From the NCBI GenBank assembly GCA_964036195.1, contig OZ038450.1, positions 5,148,701-5,212,700 of the forward strand: a stretch of DNA of 64,000 nucleotides. The letters are read 5' to 3'. Made by a program: the position numbers and the translations under genes. Positions 15,001 to 30,000 of this stretch are shown here, piece after piece (positions within the stretch are counted from its first letter, which is position 1; each line of letters opens with the position of its first letter). The notes beneath the pieces are model-generated. The model ran no database searches, had not been told where the DNA came from, and worked only from the letters and a program-made list of their open reading frames with translations. The stretch is from Sphaerolaimus hirsutus. Taxonomy: Eukaryota > Nematoda > Chromadorea > Monhysterida > Sphaerolaimidae.

Positions 15001-18000
15001 ACCTGTCGTCGCACACAGCAAACAGCAATTTTGCACCACAAAATCAGTGTCTTAATTCAACCAAACTTCTATTTCCATCAAACCCCTCAGAATGTCCCGC
15101 GGGCCGCTGGGGGCAGGGGTGCCTGGGCGCGTGCAGGTGCGCCGACGGCGTGCCTTGCGATTTTGCCACTGGCGCCTGTCTGAGTGGCAAGTGCGAGCCA
15201 GGATGGACTGGGAGTGATTGCCAGACTGGTGAGAGGGTTGTTTAAGGGGGTCCATTTAATTGTGTGGATTTTAAGTTGGCGGGTTTTTAATATCGGATAA
15301 GAACATGAAATAAAATAATAAAAAATTTAAATATCCCGAGCTCATTTTCCCATTGCGTCGCGCACCTCAAGTTTGCTTAACAGTTGAATCTAACCCCTGT
15401 CGATTCCGGCTAGAACCCGATGCACAAGTTTACCCGATGCACAAGTAGCCATATCCGGTGCCAATGTAGACCCGGTGCTTAGGTACGGCCGCCCTACTTG
15501 AGCACTGGGTCTTCATGGGCACTGCAGGGGTTCAGTATGGGGCGTTGGGTGGGCGATTACCCCGCAACGCTCAAGCTTTCTACACATCTATCTAGCGATT
15601 TTACTCACTTTTTCCTTCTAAAGCTTTAAAAACCTAGTTGGGCCATATTGAACCTCTGCGAACCCCCCTCCAAAAACAACAACTATACACATGATTAGTG
15701 ATGGAATGGCGCCATCTGAGGGCACCAAAGTACGCCGCACCATGGCGCCCTTTACTACTTGTGCACCGGGTAAACTTGTGCACGGACACAGGGCCGTCGA
15801 TTCCCACCTCTACCAATCACATTTCACAGCACCCCCAATACCCCCCCTCAACCATACCCCTCGCCGCAGACTTGGACGAGTGCTCGACGGGCGTGCACAG
15901 GTGCTCTGCGCAGGCGCGCTGCCACAACACGCCCGGCGCGTACGCGTGCACCTGCAAGGAGGGCTACGTGGGCGACGGTTTCGTGTGCGATCGTCGGTTT
16001 GGGGTTTGGGTTTTTTTAATTTGAAATTTTGAAATTTCCCATTGATACCTTCCAGGGCATCTAACACTTCTGGGACCACTCCCAGAACCTGTAAAATACC
16101 CTGAAATGTAAAATTTCATGCAAAATGTCAAAAGTCATGTCAAATGGCATGAAAAATGTCAAGTGACAAGTGAAGAAATAAAAAGAAAATTTCGCATTTT
16201 ACATGACTTTCGACACATTCCTGCATCACATATTTCTGGGACTGGTACAGGACCTCTCAGTTGACGAGTAATTTGGACACTTATTTTTACGCTATAATTT
16301 CAAACTTAGTCGGCAATTTGTCGGGAAATGGGAATCTCAGACTCTGTAACGTGTCAAATGTCATGCAATGTGTAATCTGTCATGACAAATGTAAAATAAG
16401 GCTTCAATTGTCAAACAAGTTCAGTAATATAATTTTTGTTTTTATTTTGATTGACATTTTTACATGATCTTTGATACTTTACTTTACACTTTACAAGGTC
16501 TTTGATTGCCCCCATGTCACCTGATAATTGCCTTTGTAAATCTGTATAAGATCTCTTGTCAATATCACGGTAACGTGTTTTTTAGGTATATTCCGAGCAT
16601 TAAAGCATACATACAACAATATCTCGCTCGACCGCAGCATAATTCCCACCCCAGTGCCAAAAAAACAACAACAATAAAACAACTAACACCATTACCAACT
16701 CACGCCGCCCTCCCACCTACCATAACCCTACCATAACCCTACAAAAACGTCGAATAAAAACCCTAGCAATATCGGCGTGCCTTCTGCGCTACGGCCGCCC
16801 TTGTCACCCTCGAGCCGACTGCGTTTTAGCCGCCGCTGGAGACGCGGCCACTTGTACGTGTAAAGTGGGCACTTTCGGAGATGGTTTCGACTGTTTCGAT
16901 GAAGATTTCGGCCAGCCCATAGATGGAACGAATGAGGTGATCGACCAAAGTGGGTACAGTTTGAGAAGGGGGTTGGATTGGCTGTGTGTGGAAGGATGGT
17001 GTTTAACTGTGATGGGGTTTTGGAGGGTTTTTTTGATGAATTATGTTGGAAAGAGTCTCCATCCCTCCACATACTACTTTTTATTTGGTCGATTTTGTTT
17101 TCTTTGGATTATTTAGCTTCTATTCCACCCTGCTTTTTCTTTGTTGATTATCTAATCGCTTCGCAGTATTTGAGCTTTCCCCCGCTTTGCTTCTTCAACG
17201 TTGAACGTCACTATCCACTTAGGTATGTATTTAAGTATCGTAAATATTTCCTCGAATAATTCACCGAAGGAGTATTTTGTTAAAAAAAACTCTGCACCGT
17301 ACAAAAAACACCCTCAAAAATAGTAACAAAAAACATACCGTATATCCTCAAAATACCCCCTCGAAATACCCCCCCCCCCCTCAAAATGGACACTATGAAT
17401 TTATAACCCCCCTCGAAATCCCCCCCCCCCAAATTAAGTGTAAAGAGAAGGTAAATGACAAAAGCTACAGTTTGTGATCTGGGCGATGCAGAAATCACGT
17501 TAAAAACAATGACTTTGTTAAAATACGTTAGAACATGTTTTATACCAATTGCATAAATGATTTTATAGAACCTAAGTCTATAGATGGTGCTTATTGTTGC
17601 ATTTTTGCACGTCTGCGTACGTTACAAACAACAGATTAGTACTGGGAGTTCGAAAGATTTCTGGAGAAATAATAACCCCCCCACCTCGAATTACCCCCTC
17701 CCTCGTTTAACCCCTTTCAAAATTCTCACTCTGAAAAAATAATCCCCCTGGGGGTATTTCGAGGAAATACGGTGACCCAAATCCATCAATCACCAGCCAC
17801 GCCATCGACACCGGCGCCGACAACTCCGCCGCCGACAACATCGAGAAGACCGAACATAATTTTTGTCACCCCGCCGCCGGAAACTACCACTGAAGAGGCG
17901 CTGACAACCACAAAAAGGACACTTATTTTTGGACAGCAAAATTCCGGGTCGGGCGGAAACCGGGTCAGCGTCAATGCGGGCGGAGGCGGTCCGGCCGGTG

Positions 18001-21000
18001 AGTTTTGCACCCGGGTTTTGTGTCGACGTGAATTTTCGTTGTTTTCGATTTTGGACGTTTTGTGGAAATTGTTGAGTTCAAATGTGAGATGAAACAATGT
18101 TAGATACTCGGTGGACTTGATATTCTGCACTCGTGCTTGATTACGACTAATGTTGGAACAGTGCCAATAATAATCTTAGCATGCGAATGTTGTAATAATA
18201 TCAAAACATTCATTGTTGTGAATACGTTAACATAAACTGGTGGACAATATAAATGGAAAATTCACAAAATAACATTTTAAAAATCACACAAGCAAGCCAT
18301 CAGGCTGTCACTTAGTGTGAGGGTGCCCCAAAGTATATACTATATTTAACCAAAGTGGCACCCCCTCAGGCCACCCTTGTTGCTGAAAATATTTTTTTTC
18401 CACTTTTTTTCTGGTAAATATAAATGGAAAATCCATACAGATTTTTGTTCAGGCCAGAATTTGATTTACCGTATTACCTCGAAATACCCCCATGGGGGTT
18501 TATTTTTTCGCCAGCAAAATTTGAGGGGGGGTTAATTCGAGGGGGGGGGGGTTTATTCGAGGGGGGGTTTATTATTTCGTCAGAAATTTTCGTAAGGATC
18601 GTAGTAAATAGTAGGCATTTCTGTACCCAAAATAGGTAATAAATGTGTCCAAACAGGATATATTTGGACATAAAAACGTAGACAGCTACACAAAGTACTC
18701 TATGTGTAGCTGCAATGCAAATTAACAGTAATATACATCATGTACATTGCGTACATGACGTATTTATTATGTAAATGACGTACATCCTTCCGAAGGGGGG
18801 GGTATTTCGAGGGGGGGGTTTATTATTTCCCCAGCCCATTTTGAGGGGGGGTTAATTCAAGGGGGGGGGATAATTCGAGGTAATACGGTATTCAAAAATG
18901 GGTTGGGGATGGTTTAGGCCACTGATTTTTTGGGACATATGAGATGGTAACTTCCTGCAACTATTCCACCCCCTCACAACCGACGCAATCCCTACACCAA
19001 AATTTTGCTGAAGATCAAACCTGAAATATTTTTTTGAACAAAACATATATTGGAACTAATGTGTCTTACACAGCCCCAGGCTTATGATACAGCACATGGT
19101 GGCCAGGACTGGCTTCCTAAGTGTCATGAGCAACATGTGGCTGGTCCTGCACCACATTGTTGCATGAAGATTGCATTTATGGCGATCAGTGGAAATACCA
19201 CTGTTCAAAGACAGCATTTCCATAAAAGCGTGACCGGCCTCTGCAGCATCTGCATGCAAATCATTAAATGCTAGTGCCCAGTGAATTCAGGCAACAATCA
19301 TCTGTTAAACATATACCAGGGGACAACTGGAAATGTTTCCTGTATTTTGTGTAAATGGGCCAGACAGATGACAAGGTCATTCCCAGAAAGTGTAAATTTG
19401 TGGTTTTTGCAATCACAATCAAAATGTTTGCACTTATAAAGTTCTTAATATGTTTGAATGTCATGAAGTGGCTGATATCTGCAATTTAGGATGGATTTTT
19501 GTGAGGCAGCAGCAGTGTGGGGACAGCAGCGGGTAAAAATCACCCTGCAACCTATGTGTGGCTCTGAGCGAGCCATGTGATGAAGCCACCGAAGTCAGCG
19601 TCTTCTACCTCCGAATCCGGCAACTCCAAGACCGTAGTGAGAAACGGCCTTTAGAGTGGTTGATTTCCCGTTGTAGCCGAACGTCCACTTGTCGACAGCC
19701 AAGTTGAGTTTATTTCGTGGTTGCGTGTTGAAAAGGGGTTTCAAGATTGTTTCAGGTACTTTATTTCGATCAGATACAGCGTGTTACAAAAGCGCAAAGC
19801 CTAGCGAGCTTCCTAGTCGAAGTTTCTATCGCTAGCTTATTTTGTTCACTTGGGGTGGGTCCGCAGACTGAAGTAAAAACTTCCAAAGTAGCTAAGACAC
19901 AGAAATCATGTATAGAAAAACAGCTACAGTAATTTCCTAATACAAATACACAAATAATTCACAAATGCAACAAATAAACACATCTAGCCGAAACAGTTGC
20001 CTTATACTGCGCGTGCATACATTCAAACAATTATGGTAAAGAAATACCAAGTACAAATTGGGCTAATAGAAAAACTATTAATCTTGAGAGGCGCGAAGTC
20101 GGCAAACTCGGCCGATTTACTAATTTGGTTCAATTTGTCAGAAAACCTTGACGCACATTGGGACTAATATAATAGGGTTGGGAAATTATAAATAGTGGTG
20201 CAAATGTTCCTAATGACGTAAATAGAACAAAGTACATTCAACACAATAATAGTAATCACTTCCTGGAAACGTATACTTCATAATTGTCAAATTGGGACTT
20301 ATTCGAGGTAAATGGGTATATTAATTGAGTAGGGTTTATAATACATTCTTAGGTATAATTTGAGCAGGGTATTTCCGTGAATGTCAAGTAAATATAAATA
20401 TAATTAGTGAGCAAGGTTAATATAATTATACCTACGCGAAGGGCTTTAATAAACACGTACAGTAAATGCTAGTTGCACACAGGGCACTATTTCTCTATTA
20501 GGACGCTGGCCTAAGTAAATACATAGCACATAAATATTTACAAGTTTTGACTTTCCCAAATTGCAAGTAAATCATGTAAATGTATATATAATAATGATCA
20601 GAAAAATACGGCGAGTTGAATGAACCTAATTTCATGTTAATACACCTAATAATAACCTATTTGACCTTTTAACCTAAATATTCCACATAAATGTTTCGAT
20701 AACTTATAAAACACTTTCCTAATTAAATATTCTCCATGGATAAATAATATAGTGTAGGAAATATAATTTGCGTGGTAAATAAATATAGTGCATGAAAGTA
20801 AAATAATGCAAATAAGCAAATGTGCGAATATGAGCCTAATTATCAATTCTCTGTATTTCTTTATCCATCCATTTTGCCACGGTCATCACACTCCGGGCGG
20901 AAGAGTTGCTGCACCCCGTTGTTGCAGCAACGTCACATGCTGGTGGTGGTGGGCGCCAAAGTGATGAGTGGCGTTTCCACAGTCGCCTCGGTGGTGAACG

Positions 21001-24000
21001 TGGTCGTGCGCGAAGTCATGGGCGTGCGTGAAGTCACAGGTCCGGTTGCTGGTGATGCCAACGCCGACCTAGCCTGATGATGAAGCAGGTAGTTGCCCGT
21101 ATCGCTTCCTGCGCGTTCGCGTGCGGTGAATTTGCGGATATCAGGCATGTGAACACTGTCTCTGTTCCTGGCTCTGACTTGTCCTTCATCAGCTGAACTT
21201 TCATCTGGTTGAACGTATGCTGATAGTGACTTTGCCATTCTATCCTCGGTTTCTGCTCTTCTGGCAAATCTGACGGACTGTGTTGAGTTGGATCTGGCTC
21301 TCTTCTTGATTGCTGGTCTCAACTCTGTTTTGCGTACTTTTCTTTGTGTATAATTGGTCTCTTTCTGAGTTGATTTCTTGATAGTGTATTTGACGGCTCT
21401 GAAGCATAGCCATATGCACTTGAATGGACACACTATGCATTTCCATATGCATGTGTATACGCATGGTGGAATCACTGGTTTCCCTGTGGCAATTCTCCAA
21501 TTGTACCACAGGTATCCTGCAGCTACAATTCCAGCTACCAGGATTGTGATTCCCAGCAGCATTGCGATTGTATTGATGATCACTTGAAAGGGTCCTTTCA
21601 GCATTCCTCCCATAAAGTTGGTGTATCCTTTTGATACTCCAGATATGTAGTGACCATATGCTTTGCCGATTCCTGCTGCTGTCTGTCCAATACCAGCTCC
21701 AATGCCTTCTATTGAATTTCTTATCACTCTGGGATCCAATGACATGTCTGCTGTGTAATCAATCAACTGATTCTGCACATGCTCTAAATTCTGTAGTCTC
21801 TGAATCTGGCCTCTGACATCCATGAAATTGGTCGCTCTGTTGACAATGTTGGTGAACAGGTGAGGCGCGTCAAACGTGAAGGCCTGCCACTGTCCTTTCC
21901 ATGTCATTTCAATTGGCGTCTCTGTGACATGCACCATTCCATGTGCGGACTTCCACTGTCCATGTTCATTTTTGTACAGGTGCGGTGTGGTGTGGCTGCA
22001 GTCCTCTTCTGGTGATTTCTCCACCAAATCTCTGCTGCCTGGGCTCTTGAACCACAAGGGCCCGTCTTTGTCCAATCTCATTGGTGTGTATTTGTAGCAT
22101 GTCTCTCCCACTTTTCCTGTCTGATAAATTATGTATGGCTGCACTTCCTTGCATTCCCAAAACATAATTGCTTCTCCAGCCCATTCTGCATGAACATCCT
22201 GTCTTCCCAGCATGGCTCAAATCCCTAATGTTGGATCGATGCGGAAAAGCTGAGTCAACATGTCCAGCTGGTTCTTGCGAAGTTGACATAGCTGATGCCA
22301 TACAATCGCAAATTGTGCCTGAGTCATCTCTCTGACTACATGTTGCAGGAACTGAAACTTGGAGTTTCTGTCGTCCAATCTGGCATACAATGTTCCACTG
22401 ATTGTCGACTCTCTTGCCTCCACTATCTTTCCTGGCATCGCCCATTCCTCAGGCACATCTTCTCTTCTGTCAAACTGGATGAATACACCTCCTTGATCGG
22501 TGTAGTATGTGTCTCCCGGAACACATTCTGAGCCAATTGGTCTCTTTGTCTTGTTGCTGTGGGAGTATGCTGCTTGCAATTTTGACACAATAATTGTCTG
22601 GCCAGATATTTCTGATTTGAATCTGCCAATTCTCTCATATGCACATTGATGCTTGAAGTTCTCCGTATCCCACACTGTGATTCCATAATTGTGGTCTCTG
22701 CAATGTCCCATCATGGCTCTGCACTGGCTGAAATCTTGCAAGTCGCTGATTACAGTCTTTCCATCAAGTGAAGCCACGGTTCCTTCTTCCATGTAGAAGT
22801 TACTGACGACATTCTCTTTGTCATGGCAACACCATGAATATTCCACATTCAAGGTTTGATTGGTTGTCCACACTCTGGGCTCCATTTCCACTAAAGGTGT
22901 TCCTCTGAACATCTTGTGAATTCTTGCATAGTTACAGGCTACCACGCCAACTTGCTGGTATTTCTCAAAATTGCCTGTAATGCCTTTCGCTCCCCAGAAA
23001 CTGGTGTGTGTGATGATCTCTTTGATTCTGATGTAGCATCTGTATGCCTTTTCTTTCTGTGGAATCTGTCTCTGTGCGTAAAGTGTAACTTTCATTGCCT
23101 TGACAAAATTCCTTGGTGGGATATGGCACTGCACTTCTTCAGGAACTGTAAGCGCATGTCCATGTCTTCCACTGGTACAAATCTGATATTTCTGGCTTTG
23201 TGAGCTGATCACTTGTTCCACAGGATGATCCTTGATTGCATCCTTGAATCTCTCATAAGTCTGCATTTCTCTGACAGATTTTGGTGGCCATTCTGAAGGC
23301 AAAGGCGGCAATCCATGATGCGCTGCCAATGATGGTGGCCTTACTGTCGAGGTTTCTAGAACGTATGTTCTGGAAAATACTTCGCTGTAAGCTTTGCCAG
23401 CTTTTCTCAGCGTTGCTGACTCTGACATGCCTGTCAGCATCAATACCATGCACAGCATTCCAATCACCAGACTGCTGGTGGTTGCTGTGGCCTTCCCTGT
23501 TACACTCCTCAGGACTCTATCTGATGCTGAGTTCCTCTGAGCAGGGTTTGGTACAGAGTCTCTGTTCGAGCTCTGATTTCTGACATGTTTCTGGACAATT
23601 GCTGGGTCCAGTAAATCCACTTTGACTATCACTGCTGTCTCTGGGATATCCATTGTCTTTGAATTGATTTCCAGCGGATACAATTGATTGAGCGGTCTGC
23701 TGACCACATTTCTGTTGGCAGTTCTGACTTTTGCTGAGCGAATCTGTCCATCTTTGCTGGGCTCTAACTGCTCGATGCGACCCATCCTCCATGCACCTCT
23801 GGGCATGTTCTCTTCATAAATCAGCACAACTTCATTCACTTTGGGTTCTTGATTCGCTGTCAATCTGCCATGTTTGTGCGTTACCTGAGTTCTTTCCCTC
23901 AAGCTCGGGATATACTCTTGATGCCACAAGTCCCAGAACTTATCCAAAGTTTGCTGGGTTGTCTCCCAATATTTCTGCAGTTTCGCTGTGTTATCCATTC

Positions 24001-27000
24001 TGGGCACAAATTCTCCATCTTTGTCTGCATCAAACTGTGGTGCTCCAATCTGACCTTCCCCTGTCAGGAAGTCTTTTGGCGTCAGCACTCTGAGGCTCTT
24101 CACATCACCATAGATGTAAGAAATCGGCCTGCTGTTGATCACTGCCTCAACTTCTGGCAGAAGTGTCAACAATTCTTGCAGGGTTAACATTCTGTGCCCC
24201 ACAGCTGCCTTGAAATGTTTCTTGGTGATGCCCACCATTCTCTCATAGACACCTCCCTGCCATGGTGCCATAGGAGTAGTCATATTCCACTGGATTTGTT
24301 GCTGTGAGCAGTATGTCTGTACTGCTCCACTTTTGACCATTTCTGACCATTCTTTTCCAGTATTAATGGCCTTGTCAGTGCTTGTGCTGAGCACTTTCTC
24401 TGTCAACTTGAATTGCGTCGCATTGTCTGAAATCACTGCCTCAGGCTTTCCACGCCTGGCGATGAATCTCCTGACTGCGTTCAGGAATTCTTGTGCTGTC
24501 ATGTCCAGCACACTTTCTAGGTGAACTGCCCGTGTCACCATACATGTGAACAAACAGATCCACATTTTCCTGTGATCCTTGTCCACTTTGTACCAAACTG
24601 GTCCCAAATAATCCAAGCCCGTGTACTGGAACGGTCTGGCTCTCTGAACTCTGGTTTCTGGCAAATCTGGCATTGGTGGAAGCTGGTACGGCTTCGCTCC
24701 CAATTTCTTACAGGTTGGGCAGGTTCTGGTCACATTGTAGATCACCCGTCTACCCTGTGTAATCCAGTACTTTTGTCTGATTGCTGCCAATGTGTGTTGC
24801 ACTCCTGCGTGCATCAACTTCTCATGCTGGTCTCTGACGATCAGCTGAGTCACTGTAGCCGTTGCTGGCAACAGTATGAGTGGCACTGTGACCTCCTGTG
24901 GGTCTGTATGCTCCATTCTGCCGTGGCACTTCAGGATTCCATCCTGATGCATTTGCACATTGAGCCATTTGATCAACTGCTGGTCTGCAGCTGCTTTCTT
25001 GCCATCCTGGCTGCCTTTGCTGTGCCCTGTTGCCAGAATCTCTGCCACACCTTTGTAATGATTTTGTTGCGTCACTTTGATCCAATATTTCAACGCAATC
25101 TCTCTCTCTTCAATACTGATAATTCCCTGTGGTTTTATTGTACCACAGATACTTTCCATGATTTCTGACAATCCATTCTGACTGTCATTTCTGTTGCGCC
25201 TTTTGTGCATCTGTCGCACAAATCTCATCACGTATACTGTTGAATCCAGTAACTTTGTCAGTGACGAGAATCTCTGAATCTCAATTCCCAATGGATTGCT
25301 TTGTTTTCTTTCATCAGCTTGCTCATTGCTGGCATCTGGGTCACTGACCACTTGCTGTGTGGCGCCCAGGTAAATTGGACTGGCTTTTGGGAACTTGAGC
25401 TCTTCTTTCTTGATTTCTGCCATTACTTCTGGCGTGACTGGCTCCACTTTCGGCTCTGGCCACTCTCCAGTCATTAGCCATTCTGGCCCCTTCCACCACA
25501 GGTTACTGCCTTCCAACTCTGACATATTCATGCCTCTTGTGGCCATGTCAGCTGGGTTCTCCAGTCCTGCGATGTGTCTGATGTGCATGTTCTCTGTCTC
25601 ACTCTGAATTTTCCTGATTTCATCCAATCTGTTCTTGACAAAACATGCCAGTGGCTTCGCTGTTGTTAGCCACTTCAGACAACAGGTTGAATCTGACCAT
25701 ACAAATGTTTGACTGAATTTGACGTCCTTGAGCTCTTTGTGAATAAACTTTAACATTCTGCTGCCGATCAACATTGCTAACAATTCCAGCCGTGGAATTG
25801 TCACTTCTGGTTTCTTTGGAGCTAGTCTCAATCTGGAGTACAGCAGGCTTGACGTGCCGCTGTCATTTTCTGTTTTCTGGCATATGTATGCCGCTGCGCT
25901 GTATGCCATTGCTGAGGCATCAACGAAAATGTGCAGTTGTGCATCTGCACCACTCTGATAATTCAAATTTCTGTTGAACTTGATCTGTCCAACTTTGAGC
26001 AATTCTGTCTCCAATTGCTGCCAAATTGCTGTCTGTTCCTCAGACAGGGGAGTATCCCACTCTTTGGCACTTGGTCCTGAATGCCATAACGTCTGCAAAA
26101 ATCTCTTTGCTGGCAGTAGGACAGGACTGACGAGTCCCATTGGATCAAAACATCCCGCAGTCACCTTTGCAACTGTCCTTTTCATGGGAAGTTTGATTTT
26201 CTGGTCAGTTTCTGATAATTGTGATTGCGGAACTGTCTTTGGCGTTTTCAGCCACATCTGGTCGCTCTCTGTGTCCCATTTCATTCCTAAGACTGTTGTG
26301 ACAATTTCCTTGGCCACATCTGACTCTGCCAATTGCCAAGTAAAGTTCTTGTTGTTACTGTTCCATTCTCTCAGATTCATCTGGGCCTCTGTGAACAGCA
26401 CTTTGGATTCCTGGTACAATTCGATTGCTTTCTGCTCTGTGTCCACACTGAGGATCAAATTATCCACATACAAATTTTCATCGATCAATTTTGCATTTTC
26501 TGTGCCAGCTTGATTCAGGTGGTATCTGACTGTCAGCGCCAGCAGCGCTGGGCTGCAGATTATACCAAATGGCACTCTGGCAAATCTGTAAATCTGAATG
26601 TTGTCCTCCATAGATGGTTTCGTGGGATCCTTGTACCACAGAAATCTTGTCACATCTCTGTCACTGTCCTGCAGACTAATCTTCAGAAACGCTTTCTCTA
26701 TGTCTGCGACCAGTGCAATTCCATGCAATCGGAATCGCATCAGCATCCCTACCAGCTGTGGTAGTATAACTGGACCGCGGTACATGCACTCATTCAAGCT
26801 TGGCATGCCTGGCGGTTTCGCTGAGGCATCATATACCTCTCTGACCTTTGTGGTAGTTTTCTCTGGCGTTATCACTGGTTGATGAGGCAATATATGGAAT
26901 TTTCTGCCATCCATAATATCCTCTTGGACTTTCTCAATCACTCCTTGCTCCTCTTGTGCTTTCATGATTGCCTGAATCTTTTCCAGTAATTCTGGGTCTC

Positions 27001-30000
27001 TCTTGAGCCTGTTGGTGAGGTACCTGAACCTCTTGAACGCCATTGCTTTGTTGTCTGGAAGTTCATGCAAATTTGGCTTGTACATGAACTTTACAGAGTA
27101 CCGTCCATCTGGGTTTCTCTGTACACTCTCATTGAATTGCTTGATGGCCTCATCATCCTCGACGAGGTCTGGCTGGTCCATTATGCCAATGGTATCCAGT
27201 CTGTCCATGTCTTTGACATTTGGTACAGGAGCAATTGACAACGGTGCTTCCTCGTACCACTTTTCTCTCTGAATTTGATGCACAATTGTGTTGACCACCA
27301 CCGGATATGCTCCATCCGTGGTCCATTGATTTCTGTTGCTCGTCAGCTGCCCACCTCCCATCAGCAATCCCAATTCTGATGGAATGACATACAATCCTGA
27401 CGGAAGTCTGGTGGTGCTGGTGTTTCTGGACATTAAGTCCCAGAAATAATTCAAGCCTACTATAATGTCTGGCTTGAACTTGCACTCTGTCCCTTTTTCT
27501 TTGGGAATTCTGTCTGCAAAGTAACTCTCATCCGGGAAGTACTTCTGCAGGTACTTTTCGTCCTGTTCTGACACAGGCACTTTGACTTGTTCTGTGGTCA
27601 ACGTCGGGACCACATCAGCCACCATATCAACTTTCTGGCCATTTCTGAGTCGCATTCTGAATTCCACTTGCTGTACTACTTTATAGTGCGGCTTTTCATT
27701 TCCGAATGTGTACACCTGGATGTGGTGTTCACCTGTACTCTTCAAATTGAGTTTCTTGGCCACTTTCTCTGACATGTACGTTCCCTGGGATCCTGTGTCC
27801 AGGAACGCTTGAATCTGTAGTGGTGGCTGTTCAGGCTCCATCTCTGTATCCATTTCTGAAGCCTCAATCACGGTTCTGGCTGTCATCAACATTGACATAT
27901 TCCTGTTTACTGACAGGTTCACTGACATATTCTGTTGCTTTGTATTTGGTTCTGTAACCACTGTGCTGGATATGGTTTCTGTCTCTACCATTTCTGGTCC
28001 AGCTTCTTCCACAGTGACACAATTCACTGTGGCCTTTCTCTGTTGGCTCTGTGCTGGTCGACCGGCCGTCGGCACAGACTTTCTGCCATTGTTTGCTGAT
28101 TGCTGGCCATTCTGTTGACCATTCGCTCTGAACGCTGAAATTTGCCGTCCAGCGTTTCCATTGCTATTGTCACCAAATTTCTCTGGGCACACCGCAGTGT
28201 GGTGCCTATTGGACTTGCAATAGAAGCAACTTCTCGTAAATTGACATTGATTCATGTAATGCCCTTTCTGCAAGCATCTCAGGCATCGCTCTGCCTTTGA
28301 CAAAATCACTCTCCTTTCTCTGGCAGTTTTAAACTTTGGACACTGATCATTAAAGTGTAATTGCTGTGTGTCATTGCAGAACACACACGGCCTCCCAGGA
28401 TTCATGAATCCAGCCTGTGGTGCACTCTGACCATTCTGGATCACAGACATGCTCCCTGTGCTGGTCCTTGGGTTCTCTGGCCCTCTGAATCGATTCCCAC
28501 TGCCTTGGAATCGATTATTGAATTGCTGTGCACGGGGATTATTCCCGAATCCCTGGCGCGATTGCTGAACTGGTGCCTCAGTTTGCTGTGCATGCTGTAC
28601 AGCCTCACTGAGCGCTAGCTGCTTGCCAAACAGCTTTCTGAATATCTCCACTGTCAAGGCTTCCTCAGTTCCTTGTTCCTTCTGGATTTCTCTGAGAACC
28701 TCGGGTGGAACTTTCTGTTGCAGCTGGCTCAACAGCATTGGATGCTCCACTGATTCACCCAGTGACTCCAACTGCTGGAGCAGCCTTTCAATTGCATCAA
28801 ACAAAATTCTCATATCCTGACAGGTATTCCTGGCCTGTCGCAACTTCATGATATTACTCATCAGCGTGTTTCTGACCACAACTGGCTGGTCATATCTCTT
28901 TTTGAGCATTGCAATTGCGGGTGCATAATTTTCTGCGGTCACACTCAATCCACTGATCATGCCAAATGCTGAGCCTTTCAGCAAGCTCCTCAAGTATGAG
29001 AACTTGGAAATGTCCTCCAAATCTGTTCGATTGTGGATGTGGGATTCGAACATTTGCCACCATGATCGAAATTTGACAATTTCCCCAGTAAACTGTTCCA
29101 CTTCCAGTTTCTGTAATTTGACGCTTTTTGCTGTGGTTGCATTGGTTGAACTGGCCCCCGGAGCAGCTCCCTGAGCTGTCAGAGCCATCTGGGCAGCCAT
29201 CTGCTGTATGAATGCTGTATTGACTTCATACATGGTACTTCCACTTAGTTGCTGGATCATGTCTTGCAATTCTTCAATGTACACATTCATGGCTGCAACT
29301 TTCTGTGTAACCAAGTCTGACATATTTGCATATTCATCATATGAATCTTGGTACATCTTCTGTTCTTGTTCCATCTGATCGGGTTCGTCAATGTCCTTGA
29401 CAACATCCCTCCATGCGTCAAATTGAGTTCTCACTGCAGTCATTGCACTTTCCAATTTTGCACCCTCCTGTTTGATAGATGCAATTACTCTTCTCATTTC
29501 TGTTCTCTTATCATCCTTTGATGCTTCCGCAAATAGTTCCGGGTCATATTTGGCAAATTCTCTTGCCAATCTACTTTCCACCCTGTGCTTTGCTGGCCCC
29601 AGGGTCTTTCTGATGTGACCCGTTGGCGAAACCATTTTTGCTGATGAATTTTCCTTCACTGTTTCTCTTTATAGTGCGTCTCCTGTGACGCCTGTGACGC
29701 TTCTCTGCGTCTTTCTGTGTAGTGCTCTGTGCACTACGGATTTGTTGTGCTACGCACAATACCAATGCAGTCCTACAGGCCCCTGACGTGTTCTCACGCG
29801 TTGACCTTTACTGCACTGGCTCCAGGTGTGTTCCTAAAGCCCCTGACGTGATTCTTTACACGCGTTGACTTCAACACACTGGTCAAATCCACCTGGACAA
29901 TAAACAATTTATTTGCCCAGCAGTATGCGCCCAAAGAGGGTCCGTACACACTCTTTCTGAGCGCTCTGGCGCTCTTTCTGGCACACCTGTGTGCCTTGTG

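Noticed and set aside
19050..19274. Frames on both strands near 19.1 kb as a transposase fragment
   Set aside because: Neither frame shows catalytic residues or a motif I can name; kept only as the interior of a possible remnant element.
24521..25168. Plus-strand frame of 215 codons
   Set aside because: It is the antisense shadow of the pol integrase/RNase H region of the BEL/Pao element, with Cys/Leu-rich composition and no domain.
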